NCBI GenBank assembly: GCA_946894095.1
Contig: OX335652.1
Span: 11,741,001 to 11,805,000, forward strand
DNA: 64,000 nt
DNA from: Incurvaria masculella
Lineage: Eukaryota > Arthropoda > Insecta > Lepidoptera > Incurvariidae
Direction of reading: 5' to 3'
Shown: positions 11,339-21,877 of the stretch, piece after piece
Position numbering within the stretch: the stretch's first letter is position 1
How the letters are laid out: the number at the start of each line of letters is the position of its first letter
The notes under the pieces: model-generated
The model's input: only the letters and a program-made list of their open reading frames with translations
What the model was told of the DNA's origin: nothing
The model's database searches: none
Translations under genes and position numbers: made by a program

Positions 11339-14300
11339 TTACTGCAGTATGCTCCTATAAACTATATTTAACGATTTTTTTCCTTCTGCATAAACATGCA
11401 GATTGTTCGCTTTGGAAACACGTGAGCAAGCCACATAGAGCTGACCATGAGAAAAACATGGCGTGACCAAATGTATGCCTGCTACCTTCAAGGTTTGACC
11501 CTGCGATTTGTTGATCGTCATTGAAAATGCGACTTTTATTGGGAACTGCAGGCGTTTAAAATTGAATGGTAAGTTGTTCGGTATGATTGGGATGCGCGGT
11601 ATAAGAACACTGTCTCCCTTGGATTCTCCAGTTAAAATTGTAGCCTTCACAATATGCCTTCCTAGTTCGGTAACTCGTAACCGAGTACCGTTGCATAATC
11701 TTGGCGCGTCCAGGTTACGCATTAACAAAACGGGTACACCTACCTTTAATTCCAACTTGTGTGATGGCACCCCGGACAACTCTAAAGAGTTTAGGAACTC
11801 TACGGGATAACTTGTAGTGTCAACGGATGAGATAACTGTGTCAATGGGATTATACACTGATGTTTCGCTGTTTATTTCGGCCAAGATTTTTTTATTTATT
11901 TTCGCAACAGTCTCATTTTTTGGTGCCAATATGGTTCTTTCACACAACCAATTTTCGTCAAGAATATTTTGTTGCAGATTCGGAAAAACTTGTTCAATAA
12001 GTTCGTCTTCTGTCTCCACAGCATGACAAAATTGCTGTGCGAAAAGAACCATACCTTCTTGGTCGGTGTCTATGTGGCCTTCACCAATTTCTAGCAGTTT
12101 TTGAGCATATGCTCCTGATTCAACATCACTGAATAATAGGACTCGCATGTTAGTGGTAAGATAAAGCTTTTCAACTGTAGACCACAGATATGAGGCTTTT
12201 AGACATGCGTTCATTTCATCAGCTGCAGTGCCTCTCTTGATAACAGGTAAAGTCTGTCTAAAATCCCCTGCTAATAATACTACCACACCACCCATCAAGT
12301 TTCGATTGCTTTGAATGTCTTGTAGACAGCGATCAAGCGCCTCGATGGCGCGTTTGTGTGACATAGTGCACTCGTCCCACACGATCAACTTACATTGTTG
12401 CAACAGATCGCCGCGGGCACTGCTTTTACTGATATTGCACGTTGGGGTTTCTTCGCTTGTCAGATTAAGAGGTAATTTAAAAACCGAATGTGCCGTCCGT
12501 CCACCGCTCAGCAATGTTGCAGCGATCCCAGAGGAAGCTACCGCTAATGCAACATTACGGTCCTTACGAATTTTTGCTAGAAGCAAATTAAGCAAAAATG
12601 TTTTCCCTGTACCGCCCGGGGCATCAAGAAAAAAAAGACCGCCTTCGCCAAGCTCAACTCGTTGTAATATTTTGTTGTAAATGTCTTTTTGCTCGGGTAG
12701 CAGGCGTGGTTCAGTTTCGCTGACCTGTGCATCTAATAAAGCGGTATCGTAGCTTAGCTCTTTGATCAAATCGGTCGACAACTCTCCTCGACGCTGCGGT
12801 GTAGGCATACCAAAATCGGAAAATTTCTTATCGGAAATCGTTATTATTTTGTCCTCTATATGTCTCAGTGCTTCATTCAAACATAGATCATTGTTGACTT
12901 GATCCATCCTTACAAATCTATGCAAGATATCCTCCGCTAACGCAGCTTTATACTTATCCCTTAGTTGAAGAGGATTGGATAAACCGCAAGTGCATATTAA
13001 TATTGCAAATAGTTCTCTAATTTGCGAAGGAGAGCGACACAGCACAGCCTCTTCCATTGTGGCATCCCAGTGGTTGTCATCTTCCAACAACCCTAACTTC
13101 TCACACGCTTGTCGAAAAGTTTCAAGTTCTTGGCCGTCAACTGTTTTTAGATCCAAGAAGTTAGTGGGGCCCCGTATTACATTCAGCAGCATTCGCAAAC
13201 AGTAACATTCGAAGTTACTAACATGCACTGTGTAAATGCGCCCAAGAGCATCTCCTGCCTTCACACCTGGCCAGCCGTCGACAGGTGTTCCTTGTAAACG
13301 ACGTTTCCATTCTTTCGACGACACGTTCCATGTATAGTAGCGGGGTAAGTCAACATAAAGTAATGTTTTTGCAAATGCGTCATTTTGGCAAAGCAGGAAA
13401 AATGCAGTTAGTGTCGTCTTAGGTGGTACTGCCATTCTCTCTCTAAAATTGTTTTCAGTGAAGTAAATCCGCTGACCATTGGGCAGATGAACCGCAAGGT
13501 GAGTGACTGTTGGGTGTCTCTCATGCAGAGGCAGACCCAAGATCCGCCACGCTGCTTCATTACTGCTAACATATCTACCGGCTCGAAACGTTTGCACCTC
13601 ATCTCTGGGGTCAATATTAACATTCCCTTGCTGTTGAACGTTAAAAATAGCCTGGTCGCCTTTGTTTATATATTTACAAATATATTTTATCGCCTGTACC
13701 GTATTGCAGAACTCTACATTTATATGACAATTAAAAATTTTAGAGAGAAGAGGAGAATATGGGACAATCCAGCTATTGTCAATTAATACCTCCTGTGTTA
13801 CACCTCGGGTTTTTAGAGTTATCGTACGGCCGCCATATCCTGGTGCTCTACGCCTGTACAGAGGATAGCCTTTGTCGTTAGTTTGAGTATCTTTTAAAAG
13901 CGCCCTTGGATACTTTTTGGTGCATTTTCCTCCCTTCATGCATGGTGATGACGGATTTAGTGCACCACAGGGGCCGTGAATCATATTTTTGGTTACAGTA
14001 TCGTAGAGTTTTCGATCACTTTCTGGGTTTGTTATCTCCGCACTAATGACTTCGTCAATTTGTTTAGGGCGTAATTTTTCCGTCAACCACAGCAGTAAGT
14101 GCACGTGAGGCAGACCTCTTTTTTGCCACTCGATCGAGTACATGAAGCACTTCATGTCTCCAAATATTTTACCTTTTGTAAGCAGAGCAACCAATTTTTG
14201 AACTTTTATTTTAAATAATCTGGCTGTTAAGTCATGTCTGTCTGTTGAATTTTGACCTGGAATTAGCTCTTTAGTAATTTCTGGCCAAACGGGATTACAT

Positions 14301-14986
14301 GTCATTGTAATAAATAGATCAGGCCTCCCGTAGTTACGCACGTATGTGAACGCATCCTGCGTGTACTCATGAAGATATCTCGGGCTATTTACAAATGACG
14401 ACGGGAGTATTACCATTTGACCCAACTTGTTTGGATCTAAATCCGCATCATACCTGAGCGCGTCTTGTAAATGTATATAGTTTTCTGCTCGCAGTTTGGT
14501 TTGGTTTAAGGCAATAAACCTTAAGCGCTCACTCTCCACTTTGACATACATGTCCACCAAAAACTGAAGAAGGAGAAGTCTACATCGAAGCAATAAATTA
14601 AAATTGTTGCGACGTACCATCATATGATACGCATAAAAGTCTTTGCACGATACTTTTTTGTTCGGTATGGGTTGTTTTGTAACTGGGTTTGTCTGAGGAA
14701 TATCAAAACTGTAACCTTCTTGTCCTTTCCAAAAAATGATCGGGTACTCGAGAGCATCATAAAATCTATGAGTGTCCGGAACTCTAGTGAGCCGGCCATC
14801 TTGCGCCTGAATAACAATGTCCCGAGACGCAGTTTGTTCACTACTAACTACTACGGCAGCTATTTTGTTTGTGCTCGGGGCATTGAATCGTCTTTCGTGT
14901 TCCCCACGTGGTACACGATCTGGGTGTATCACAACCTTGTAATTATCGCTAGTCACTCTATCTTTAGCCATTTTAAATTCATGCAC
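11339..14986 (-). CDS. Helitron Rep-helicase (Helitron_like_N + Rep + PIF1-type helicase)
   Basis: Open frame of 1,215 codons. The Helitron_like_N region occupies roughly residues 110-300. The Rep HUH motif is in GLPHVHLLLW (H294, H296). The two catalytic tyrosines sit in KYICKY (Y435, Y439). The PIF1/RecD-like helicase follows: Walker A DAPGGTGKT (K795), Walker B IVWDE (D871-E872), then AGDFRQTLPV, TINKSQGQTL and SHGQLYVACSR near the C-terminus. The Rep nicks and joins DNA at the ends; the helicase unwinds. The frame stays open upstream to about 15,017 and reads into typical Helitron sequence (HNVLVHEFKMA), so the Met at 14,986 is not the ancestral start. A one-base insertion in a T6 run (15,018-15,023) separates it from the N-terminal part. 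All visible catalytic residues are kept. Confidence 0.95.
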   Translation of the reverse strand: MHEFKMAKDRVTSDNYKVVIHPDRVPRGEHERRFNAPSTNKIAAVVVSSEQTASRDIVIQAQDGRLTRVPDTHRFYDALEYPIIFWKGQEGYSFDIPQTNPVTKQPIPNKKVSCKDFYAYHMMVRRNNFNLLLRCRLLLLQFLVDMYVKVESERLRFIALNQTKLRAENYIHLQDALRYDADLDPNKLGQMVILPSSFVNSPRYLHEYTQDAFTYVRNYGRPDLFITMTCNPVWPEITKELIPGQNSTDRHDLTARLFKIKVQKLVALLTKGKIFGDMKCFMYSIEWQKRGLPHVHLLLWLTEKLRPKQIDEVISAEITNPESDRKLYDTVTKNMIHGPCGALNPSSPCMKGGKCTKKYPRALLKDTQTNDKGYPLYRRRAPGYGGRTITLKTRGVTQEVLIDNSWIVPYSPLLSKIFNCHINVEFCNTVQAIKYICKYINKGDQAIFNVQQQGNVNIDPRDEVQTFRAGRYVSSNEAAWRILGLPLHERHPTVTHLAVHLPNGQRIYFTENNFRERMAVPPKTTLTAFFLLCQNDAFAKTLLYVDLPRYYTWNVSSKEWKRRLQGTPVDGWPGVKAGDALGRIYTVHVSNFECYCLRMLLNVIRGPTNFLDLKTVDGQELETFRQACEKLGLLEDDNHWDATMEEAVLCRSPSQIRELFAILICTCGLSNPLQLRDKYKAALAEDILHRFVRMDQVNNDLCLNEALRHIEDKIITISDKKFSDFGMPTPQRRGELSTDLIKELSYDTALLDAQVSETEPRLLPEQKDIYNKILQRVELGEGGLFFLDAPGGTGKTFLLNLLLAKIRKDRNVALAVASSGIAATLLSGGRTAHSVFKLPLNLTSEETPTCNISKSSARGDLLQQCKLIVWDECTMSHKRAIEALDRCLQDIQSNRNLMGGVVVLLAGDFRQTLPVIKRGTAADEMNACLKASYLWSTVEKLYLTTNMRVLLFSDVESGAYAQKLLEIGEGHIDTDQEGMVLFAQQFCHAVETEDELIEQVFPNLQQNILDENWLCERTILAPKNETVAKINKKILAEINSETSVYNPIDTVISSVDTTSYPVEFLNSLELSGVPSHKLELKVGVPVLLMRNLDAPRLCNGTRLRVTELGRHIVKATILTGESKGDSVLIPRIPIIPNNLPFNFKRLQFPIKVAFSMTINKSQGQTLKVAGIHLVTPCFSHGQLYVACSRVSKANNLHVYAEGKKSLNIVYRSILQ

Positions 14987-15510
14987 TAAAACGTTGTGAT
15001 CATGTAGAACTTTTGTATTTTTTAACTGTGTTTCTTTCTACACCTGGCACGTACTCAGAACGCCTATCAACTTGTGCTTCCTCATCACCCATGAAATAAA
15101 CTTGCAAAATTTTTGGTTGCGTATTAATAGCAGGAAGCAAAGAGCCAATTGTGTGGTATAGTTGCCCTTGGATTGTAAAGCTCGGGCAAAATCCTGGCAT
15201 CGACACAATTTTATCAGCCCAAAAAGATGTCATATGGAAGCATATATTGTATTTCCTTATGTTTTTTAAAAAACGGCGAGACTCATCTGTTTCATTTGAA
15301 AAAAGTTCTTTAAGAAGTTCAACAGGCTCGTCTATTGAAGGAAGAGCTACTTTTCCACCCGAACAACACATGCCTGCAGCTTCCTCTTTCCATTTAAGAG
15401 CACCGCAAAATTTGCATTCTTTATTCATCGCTTCTATTGTTATAAGCTTGTGGCTTTCGTAATCAGGAGACTCGTCATACTCAAATGCAGCTTTATCTTG
15501 TAAATATTAG
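14987..15510 (-). pseudogene. Helitron N-terminal segment, frameshifted
   Basis: A 142-codon frame (15,428-15,000) begins MNKECKFCGALKWKEEAAG and has CxxC and CC pairs suggesting a small zinc-binding motif. Upstream in the same frame it reads AAFEYDESPDYESHKLITI, standard for Helitron proteins just before this motif. Two breaks are visible. Near 15,505 the frame shifts relative to the repeat region, whose frame ends RRLIFTR-stop. At the six-T run 15,018-15,023, removing one base would rejoin it to the Rep-helicase. It is part of one broken protein and not a separate gene. Confidence 0.8.
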
Positions 15511-16107
15511 TCGTCGCTGTTGTGCCCTTTCAGCAACAGCGCGTCTGCGATCTTCAGCAGCTTCAATGGTTTCTGTAGCTCTTTGAGACGCCATGTAAGT
15601 CGCCTGCTGAATACGCCGAGCTTGAGACTGTTCGGGTGTCTCAGAAGCCCATTGAGATGCCAGATATTCAGCGTTCTGTTGACGTCGAACTTGAGACTGT
15701 TCGGGTGTCTCCGCAGCCCGTTGAGATGCTAGATACTCAGCATGATGTCGACGTCGATCTTGGGACTGTTCGGGTGTCTCCGCAGCCCGGTGAGATGCTA
15801 GATACTCAGCATGATGTCGACGTCGATCCTGGGACGTTTCGGGTGTCTCCGCAGCCCGTTGAGATGCTAGATACTCAGCATGTTGTCGACGTCGATCCTG
15901 GGACTGTTCGGGTATCTCCGCAGCCCGTTGAGATGCTAGATACTCAGCATGATGTCGACGTCGATCCTGGGACTGTTCGGATGTCTCCGCAGCCCGTTGA
16001 GATGCTAGATACTCAGCATGATCTCGACGTCGATCCTGGGACGTTTCGGGTGTCTCTGCAGCCCGTTCAGATGCTAGATACTCAGCATGTTGTCGACGTC
16101 GATCCTG
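15493..16107 (-). pseudogene. Helitron N-terminal repeat region, distal half
   Basis: About eight tandem units of 69 bp (23 residues), consensus near QDRRRHHAEYLASQRAAETP then EQS, degenerating towards the C-terminal side into EDRRRAVAERAQQRR. The units are charged and Ala/Glu-rich, likely helical. The nested transposon cuts the region at 16,107/16,108. The matching proximal half lies at 25,486-26,209. Because 69 is divisible by 3, the opposite strand is also open over several units, which is an artefact. Confidence 0.85.
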
Positions 16108-16120
16108 CACGGTAAAAAAA
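16108..16120 (+). repeat. Left terminal inverted repeat of nested element
   Basis: CACGGTAAAAAAA, an exact inverse of 25,473-25,485, preceded by the TG duplicate at 16,106-16,107. Looser similarity continues inward (TTCTTGAAATAAAGCAA against the inverse of the right end, TTGCTTGAATTAAGAAAA). Confidence 0.9.
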
Positions 16121-16399
16121 AATTTCTTGAAATAAAGCAAATTGCTTTGATTCAAAGCAATGCGTGATTCACATATTCGGGAACAAAATATTTTCTTAAA
16201 ATAGAATAATTATATTCTTAAAATAGTTACTTTGTTCCAAGAAATTATATACTTGAAATAAGATTTTGCTGGTCTCTTGCTTTAAGTTGTTAAAGTATTT
16301 AAATCAAGATTATCGTAACGTTAATTTAAGTTGCCACTTTTCTTAGTTGAAAATGTATTATTCTTGCTATAAGAAAATAAATAGTATATGCAACAAATT

Positions 16400-17260
16400 A
16401 ATTACTTAAATTAAAACAGCATTGTGTTGCCTCAAGTAAATATTTTCTTGGCCTAACCACTACTTTTCTTGGTGTAATAATATCGTTTCTTCGAACGAAA
16501 CTATATATTATTAGACTAAGATTTTTTTTCTTCAATGAAGTAAATATTTTCTTGGCAAATTCTAACACTTTTCTTGGTCTACCAATATCGTTTCTTGTAA
16601 GAAAACTATAACATTTTAAGACCAAAACTGTTGTTACTTGAGTTAAGAATATGGTTTCTTGGTCAATGTCTATACTTTTCTTGGTGAACGAATATCGTTT
16701 CTTGAATTAAAACTATAATATTATTAGTCCAATATATATATTTTTTCAATGAAGTAAATAATTTCTTAGCCAATGCTAATGTTTTTCTTGGTATAACAAT
16801 ACCGTTCCTTGGAGTAAAAGTGTACAATTCTTGGACCAAGACATTTGTTTCTTCAATGAAGCAAGTGATGTCTTGTCTTGACGTAGTACTTTTTTCGGTT
16901 TATCAATATCGTTTCTTGAATTTAAACTATAAAATTATTATACCAAGACAGTTGTTTCTTGAATTAACAAAATTATTTCTTGGTTGATGCTAATGATTTT
17001 CTTGTTGTAATAATATAATTTCTTGGAACAAATCGATTAAATTTTTAGACCAAAATATTTGTTTCTCAAATAAATGAAATTATTTCTTAGTCAATGCTAA
17101 TACTTTTCTTGATATACAAATATTGTTTCTTAGAACGAGATTATGAAGTAATTAAATCAAGATATATATTTCTTCGATTGAAGTAAATGCTCTCTTGGTG
17201 TACCAATATCTTTTCATGGATCCAAATTTTGAAATTCTTAGACCAAGATGTAAGATGTTC
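16400..17260. repeat. Left subterminal array, 107-bp units
   Basis: The word AATATCG (or a one- to two-base variant) followed by TTTCTTG recurs at 16,479, 16,584, 16,691, 16,798, 16,905, 17,012, 17,119 and 17,205, a spacing of 105-107 bp except for the last (86). Each unit also carries TTTTCTTGGT and ATGAAGTAAAT-type blocks. Repeated TTCTTG words could be transposase-binding sites, as in subterminal repeats of CACTA elements (inference). Confidence 0.8.
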
Positions 17261-17573
17261 ATAGCAAGCCGAATGTAATCTTGAAATAAAACAAAGCTAA
17301 TACTTTCGGAAACGATGTTAATTAGAAGAAAGAAAAAAAATTTTTCCTGACGTCTAATGAACATCATCCCTTACATACTTTGTTTTCTTTCAAGATACAT
17401 TCAGCTTCCTGCGAAAATTTAACATTTTGTGAATTTCACAATTATTAAAGTAAAATAATAAAATAAGGATTTCATTGTTTACAATATTTATTATCTAATT
17501 AATTTAAAAAACAAACAATTACAAATCGGTATGTTTTTATCTTATGTAACAACAATAAGTAGCTTCATATGTT
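17261..17573. other. Spacer with poly-A signal for the candidate gene
   Basis: AT-rich spacer between the left array and the candidate terminal exon. On the minus strand an AATAAA lies near 17,490 (TTATT on + in ATATTTATTATC), about 85 bp beyond the candidate stop codon, suited to polyadenylation. Confidence 0.4.
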
Positions 17574-17649
17574 CTAAGGATTATACAGTTGCTGGGCCTT
17601 TTTTATGTGTTTATGTATTTTTCCTTTTGGTTTCGACATCTCCACTATT
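17574..17649 (-). other. Candidate terminal exon of the spliced gene in the nested element
   Basis: On the minus strand a strong acceptor (CTCTTTTTCAG) ends at 17,650. After it, one frame is open for 24 codons in a basic, Lys-rich tail (MSKPKGKIHKHIKKAQQLYNP, from within the exon) with stop at 17,576-17,574. The frame in phase with the preceding candidate exon gives 12 residues (NSGDVETKRKNT) and stops earlier. Which is used cannot be decided here. No family recognised. Confidence 0.35.
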
Positions 17650-18049
17650 CTGAAAAAGAGTGAGAAGGATGATTAATAATTAATTGTATAGTGTTTTGTA
17701 GACAATTTTAAATATTGAAAATCCCAAAAATATTACACAGAATGTAATTAATACATTGATCATAAAAATATGTTATCTTTTCGTAATGACAATCTTTTAC
17801 ATAATGAATTTACACTAAACATTTTAGGAGTGATTATGTTTTTACATTAGCTAAAGTTAGCGACTTGTCGTTGCTGGGAAGGAAACCCAATAAGAGAGCC
17901 TGTAAACACCCGGAAACTGCGCTCGCCATAGAACCCTAGTTTAGAAATAATTTAAAAACCACTGTTATAAGCCAATTTTATGCTTTTGGTGTGTGAAATC
18001 TGTTATCCTTCTGTTATATGTGTTAGTAGGTTTTATTTTCTTGAAAATT

Positions 18050-18418
18050 ATTTTTTTATGTAACTGGACATGGATGACTAATACAAAACTGAACGTAAGA
18101 TATTAGCCTAAACACACCACAAGGGAAATAGGTGCGATGCCAGACTTTCCTTATATTGCTCGGCTTTATTTAACTGAATGGAAAACACGGGCAATTTTCA
18201 TTGCGTTTTCGTTAAATCAATGCGATGGTATCAACCCGGGCGGAATTTCTTAGTTAGTAAGGAGTTAGGTCCCCTATAATTTTACGTGGAATCCGAAGCA
18301 CCACCAGCCTCAACGGTTGAAAATTGTCACCCATCCAGAACCAAACCGCGCTCAGAGGTGCTTTCCCAGCTTATCGAATTGCAAGGCGTCGCACCACTGG
18401 GCTACCAAAGCTGACAAA
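18050..18418 (-). repeat. SINE with 5S-derived head, inside candidate intron
   Basis: Same body and tail as the copy at 2,373-2,760. The head at about 18,326-18,385 reads on the minus strand AAGCTGGGAAAGCACC and TTCTGGATGGGTGAC, a decayed 5S-rRNA internal-promoter region, preceded by TAGCCCAGTGGTGCGACG. It is older than the 2,373 copy judging by divergence. It sits between two candidate exons and so would be intronic. Confidence 0.7.
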
Positions 18419-18669
18419 ATGTATCCGGCGTCAAATTATAGCGAAAAGAAATGTGGTAGCATATTTGTAGTTTTTGTCGTAATTTAATTCAGTTATGGTT
18501 AAAAAACCTAAGTATGCAGTATAAATATCGACTGACTGGTGTTAAATATCAAAATAACAAGTGAATCTGCAGTGGTTCTGAAATTATTTCCATAATGTAT
18601 GGGGAAAATAGCTCAAGCAAACAATTTTACCGTTTTCCATAACAATAATAATGATTATAATCTAAATAC

Positions 18670-18720
18670 CTTTATATCTGCTGTTCCATCAGTTGCTCGC
18701 AGCGCAGCTTTTAAATACAC
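18670..18720 (-). other. Candidate internal exon
   Basis: Fifty-one bases open in only one frame (VYLKAALRATDGTADIK), bounded by AG (AAACCAG) at 18,721 and GT (GTATTT) at 18,669. Base composition is richer in GC than its surroundings. The acceptor has a poor pyrimidine tract, so support is modest. No homology recognised. Confidence 0.3.
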
Positions 18721-18939
18721 CTGGTTTACTCGATTAATTAATCAAATAAAATTAGTGAAAAGGTGCTGATTTTTCAGGGAAGATTCGTCAAAATCCTAGT
18801 TAATCTCAAAATTATAACACACGTAAATGTCAAATATCGTAATTGATTGTTATGAACCGTATGTTAAATACTGTATTTTTTCATATTATTGTTTCTATCA
18901 TTTAATTTCTTGTGTAAGCACACATAGCTAGGTAAAGCA

Positions 18940-19280
18940 AAGTTTATTTTTAGAATCTAAATATTCATGCGAAGAAAACCTCACTTAAAGGAAAGCTTAA
19001 AGACAACATTATTTAAAGAATATCCGTTTTTTTGATGCAACATATTAAGTTTTACATAAACGCTAGACATTTTTATTTGAAGAATCTAAATATGTCAAAC
19101 TAAGAAAGTAATTGTTGAATTAAAACATGAATTTTCATTAAAACTGTCAATATTCGTTGTATTGACAATTTTACACACACACATTGACAGTTTTACATAA
19201 AATCTCGCTGAGTTTTAGGTAAGGATCTAAATATCTTAAATCAAAAAGTTTTGCTTAAGTGGAAACATTAAAAAAATCTT
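18940..19280. repeat. Isolated right-type subterminal units
   Basis: About two and a half copies of the unit found at the right end of the element (GAAGAATCTAAATAT, TTTTACATAAA, ...AAGAAA) lie here, far from the right array at 22,310-25,470 and inside a candidate intron of the minus-strand gene. Confidence 0.55.
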
Positions 19281-19368
19281 ACCAAGATGTCGCTTATCAA
19301 ATCATTAAGAGCGGGAAATTGTTGCACGAACTACGTGCACCGTCAGTCCATTTATGTTGATTTCAATG

Positions 19369-19788
19369 TCAAGCATGATTCCATTTGAAGATTACCGTGT
19401 CCCACGGTTCCTTGTTTTTGCTAAGCCAGGTTATGTCTTCTTCAGTCGCTTCTAGAAAAATAATAATATAATGTGTTGTGTATTTTCTGAGAAAAAATAC
19501 ATCTCTGCTACATTGTTTGGTGCTGGGACAGAGTGTGGAAAAAGATGTACGAAGGGCCATGCAGAGAAGGCCAGGTGGACATATCTTCATTTCAATACCA
19601 ATGATAACAAAATACTGTCAACTGTCGTAAGTTATTAAAGAACGCTGTGCTTGAAGTAATGTTCGACATGAAAGTACAATAATACTACATTGCTCACCAA
19701 TAAACATTTGGATGTTGTCGGATGGAACGTCCCAGCACTGCAGAAAGCTTTCGATGGTAGTTATGATTGTAGGAATATCGTCAGACAT
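19369..19788 (-). CDS. Candidate two-exon small protein (57 aa) of the nested element
   Basis: Exon 1 (19,788-19,698) begins with ATG after an acceptor-like GGTGCAG and encodes MSDDIPTIITTIESFLQCWD and ten more residues. It ends at a good donor, TTG|GTGAGC. The 246-bp intron ends TTATTTTTCTAG at 19,452. Exon 2 (19,451-19,369) continues in phase with an acidic start (EATEEDITWLSKNKEPWDTV) to a TGA. The amphipathic, Trp-containing product resembles no family I know. A further donor (CTTG|GTAAGA, 19,283/19,282) beyond the stop suggests the exon once extended further or that the stop is a mutation. It fits a gene carried by the transposon. Coding status is unproven; the evidence is phase agreement plus splice sites. 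Confidence 0.4.
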
Positions 19789-19796
19789 TATTTCTG

Positions 19797-19945
19797 CTGC
19801 ACCATAGATGAATAAAGTAAGTTCTCAGCACGTCACCAAATAAAAAAACGAACAACAACCATCACGTACCTCGAGCGGCACGAATCAAGAGTGAATGAAC
19901 GAGCGAGCGGATTCGGCGCGCGACGACGCTTGCTTACGCGTGGAT
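19797..19945 (-). promoter_or_regulatory. Candidate promoter and 5' untranslated exon
   Basis: The minus strand has a CpG-rich block (GCGTCGTCGCGCGCC near 19,930-19,916) unlike the AT-rich surroundings. It is followed by GCTCGAG|GTACGTG, a good splice donor at 19,870/19,869, then a short intron of about 73 bp to GGTGCAG just before the ATG exon. This is the layout of an insect 5' untranslated exon. Confidence 0.35.
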
Positions 19946-20456
19946 ACATTTTCGTAATTGGTAAAAAGATACAAGTCCCCATTTTAAATAATTGAAATTG
20001 TATTGGTCTATTTTTGATTACTTATGTTTACCGCATAACACCGGTTCGTACCTAAAATGTACATCGGATTACATTACATGAAGATTTTTGGTTTTATGCA
20101 TAGAAACGTTGTGTTTTTACATAATAATTTGCTAAATTCGTTATATATGAATATACTGTCCTGCCCACTTTTTTTTTTTAGGAAAAAAAAAACTTTTTGT
20201 AAATAATAGCTTAATGTCTAACGGCTGTTGTTTATTTGTGCCGAAGACTGTGGGTATAACTCTTTTTTTCCTTTCCGAAATTGTATACTTCGGAACTCAA
20301 AAAGCATCGGCCTTACTTACTAGATAGAAGTGTCAAGATGGCTTACATTGACTTTTACCATTAAATTTTATTTGCTTAAAAATTAGGGTATTTTCTGTGT
20401 TATCAATTTTATTCAGGTAAATATTGCCACGCTTATAAATAAGATATTATGACAGT

Positions 20457-20500
20457 AGGTTTGGTATTAGCCATTGATGTCACGTTCCATAAAAAAACTG
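20457..20500 (+). repeat. SINE tail fragment
   Basis: GGTATTAGCCATTGATGTCA followed by CATAAAAAAA is the 3' tail of the window's main SINE group without its body. Confidence 0.5.
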
Positions 20501-20689
20501 GTTGGAAGCTGCACACAGCACTAACAGTATAGTCGGTCTTGTCGGAGCCAAACCACTACGCATGCCGCACTTTAAGTAAATACCAATTAGTTCACCTAGT
20601 TTCGCACCGAAGAATTGGCTTAATTTTTGTTTTGCATTATCATATTTATCGTGAAATTGTACCGGGGACTAACTAATATGAGAGAGAGG

Positions 20690-20955
20690 TCTGAGGGCTT
20701 TGCCGCTACCGTTAGGATAATTTTATGCCATAATTTTTACCATAATATCGTATTATTTAGTAAATTACCTTGTAAATTGTTATCTTATTAAATTTTAGTT
20801 ATTATAGATTTTAGTTATTTTAAGTTCTTATTGTTTTATATTATGCTTTTTTTTTCTTTATTGCTATGTGTTATTTTTATTATTAAGGTTTACATATAGT
20901 TCCGTTTTTTCTAGTAGTTATGGTAAATAAACATAATTTCATTTCATTTCATGCT
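20690..20955 (+). repeat. LINE-type 3' tail ending in (CATTT)n
   Basis: AT-rich segment that ends ATGGTAAATAAACATAATTT then a short CATTT repeat, the manner in which CR1/Jockey-type LINE 3' ends finish in insects. No coding part remains. Confidence 0.4.
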
Positions 20956-20999
20956 TGAAGAAATAAGAAATTTAAAAATACTAGGTATCTCAAGTACAG

Positions 21000-21830
21000 A
21001 TACATTTTTACTTTTTTTGCAAATGAAAGTGATATGTATGTATAACAAGTACACATTCATTATAAAAAGAGTCCTGTAAAAATAACTACATTATGAATTT
21101 ATAAATATACTGCAAGGCTGGACTCGAACCAGCAAAACTCCCCCAAATTTGCCACCTTCTGTATACCTATCATTTGAGATTCTCCTACAGTCCCTCCCTC
21201 CGTAATCAATGCCTCCTACTAACATAGTGTTTAAGATTATACCTACATATATTTATTTAACGTTTCTTCTGCAATACGGATATTGACTGCAAAGATTGAG
21301 CTTTCAAACATATTGCCGTAGTCTCCAAAATCGTATTTGGTATCAGACGCTAGAGCCGGTCCTAGGTTGAATATCGTACGTATTACGTACGTAATACTTT
21401 TACGTAATAAGCAGGTACGTCGCTTATACCAAGAAATGTGATATGTATGTTTTTATAATCGATCAAGAAGCAAGGAGTCATTAATTAAAGAAAGAGCCCA
21501 GTAAAAATAACTTGAACTTGAACGTTGACTAGAAGAAATCACTTTTAGTGATAAGCCCGCCTTTGTGCAGTTTCGCTCTGTTAGATTTTATTGTTCTGTA
21601 TTTGTATTGTATCGTATTCTTGTATCATTTTTAATGTTATTTGCACAATAAAGAATTTATTTCTTTCTTTCTTAAAAATAACTACGACCATACTGCAAGG
21701 CTGGAATCGAACCATCAAAACATGCTATTCGTGGGTATTGTGAATACCATTTTCGCCACCTGCTGTATACCCAAAATTGGATTTATCCCACAGTCCCTTC
21801 TCCCGTAATCATCCGTCAATAATAATACCA
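21000..21830. repeat. Cluster of repeated tRNA-like/SINE fragments
   Basis: Two related segments begin at about 21,060 and 21,675: AAAATAACTAC, then ACTGCAAGGCTGGA(C/A)TCGAACCA, and CCCACAGTCCCT-type text. GGCTGGACTCGAACCAGCA at about 21,115 is the inverse of a tRNA B-box region. Between them 21,540-21,680 ends CACAATAAAGAATTTATTT then TCTTTCTTTC, a LINE-style 3' end. A similar fragment is at 49,388-49,480. Confidence 0.45.
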
Positions 21831-21877
21831 TTGGGCAGACTGCATGTTTTTACTTGCATGAAGCCAATTAAGGGATT

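Noticed and set aside
15636..16115. 159-codon plus-strand frame with EMLDTQHDVDVDPGTVRVSP repeats
   Set aside because: Antisense shadow of the 69-bp Helitron repeat; the period is divisible by 3, so the opposite strand is open too. The same applies to 25,852-26,076.
21108..21145. Possible tRNA gene (GGCTGGACTCGAACCAGCA)
   Set aside because: Only a B-box-like half is present; no acceptor stem or anticodon arm can be formed, and the element is repeated at 21,690.
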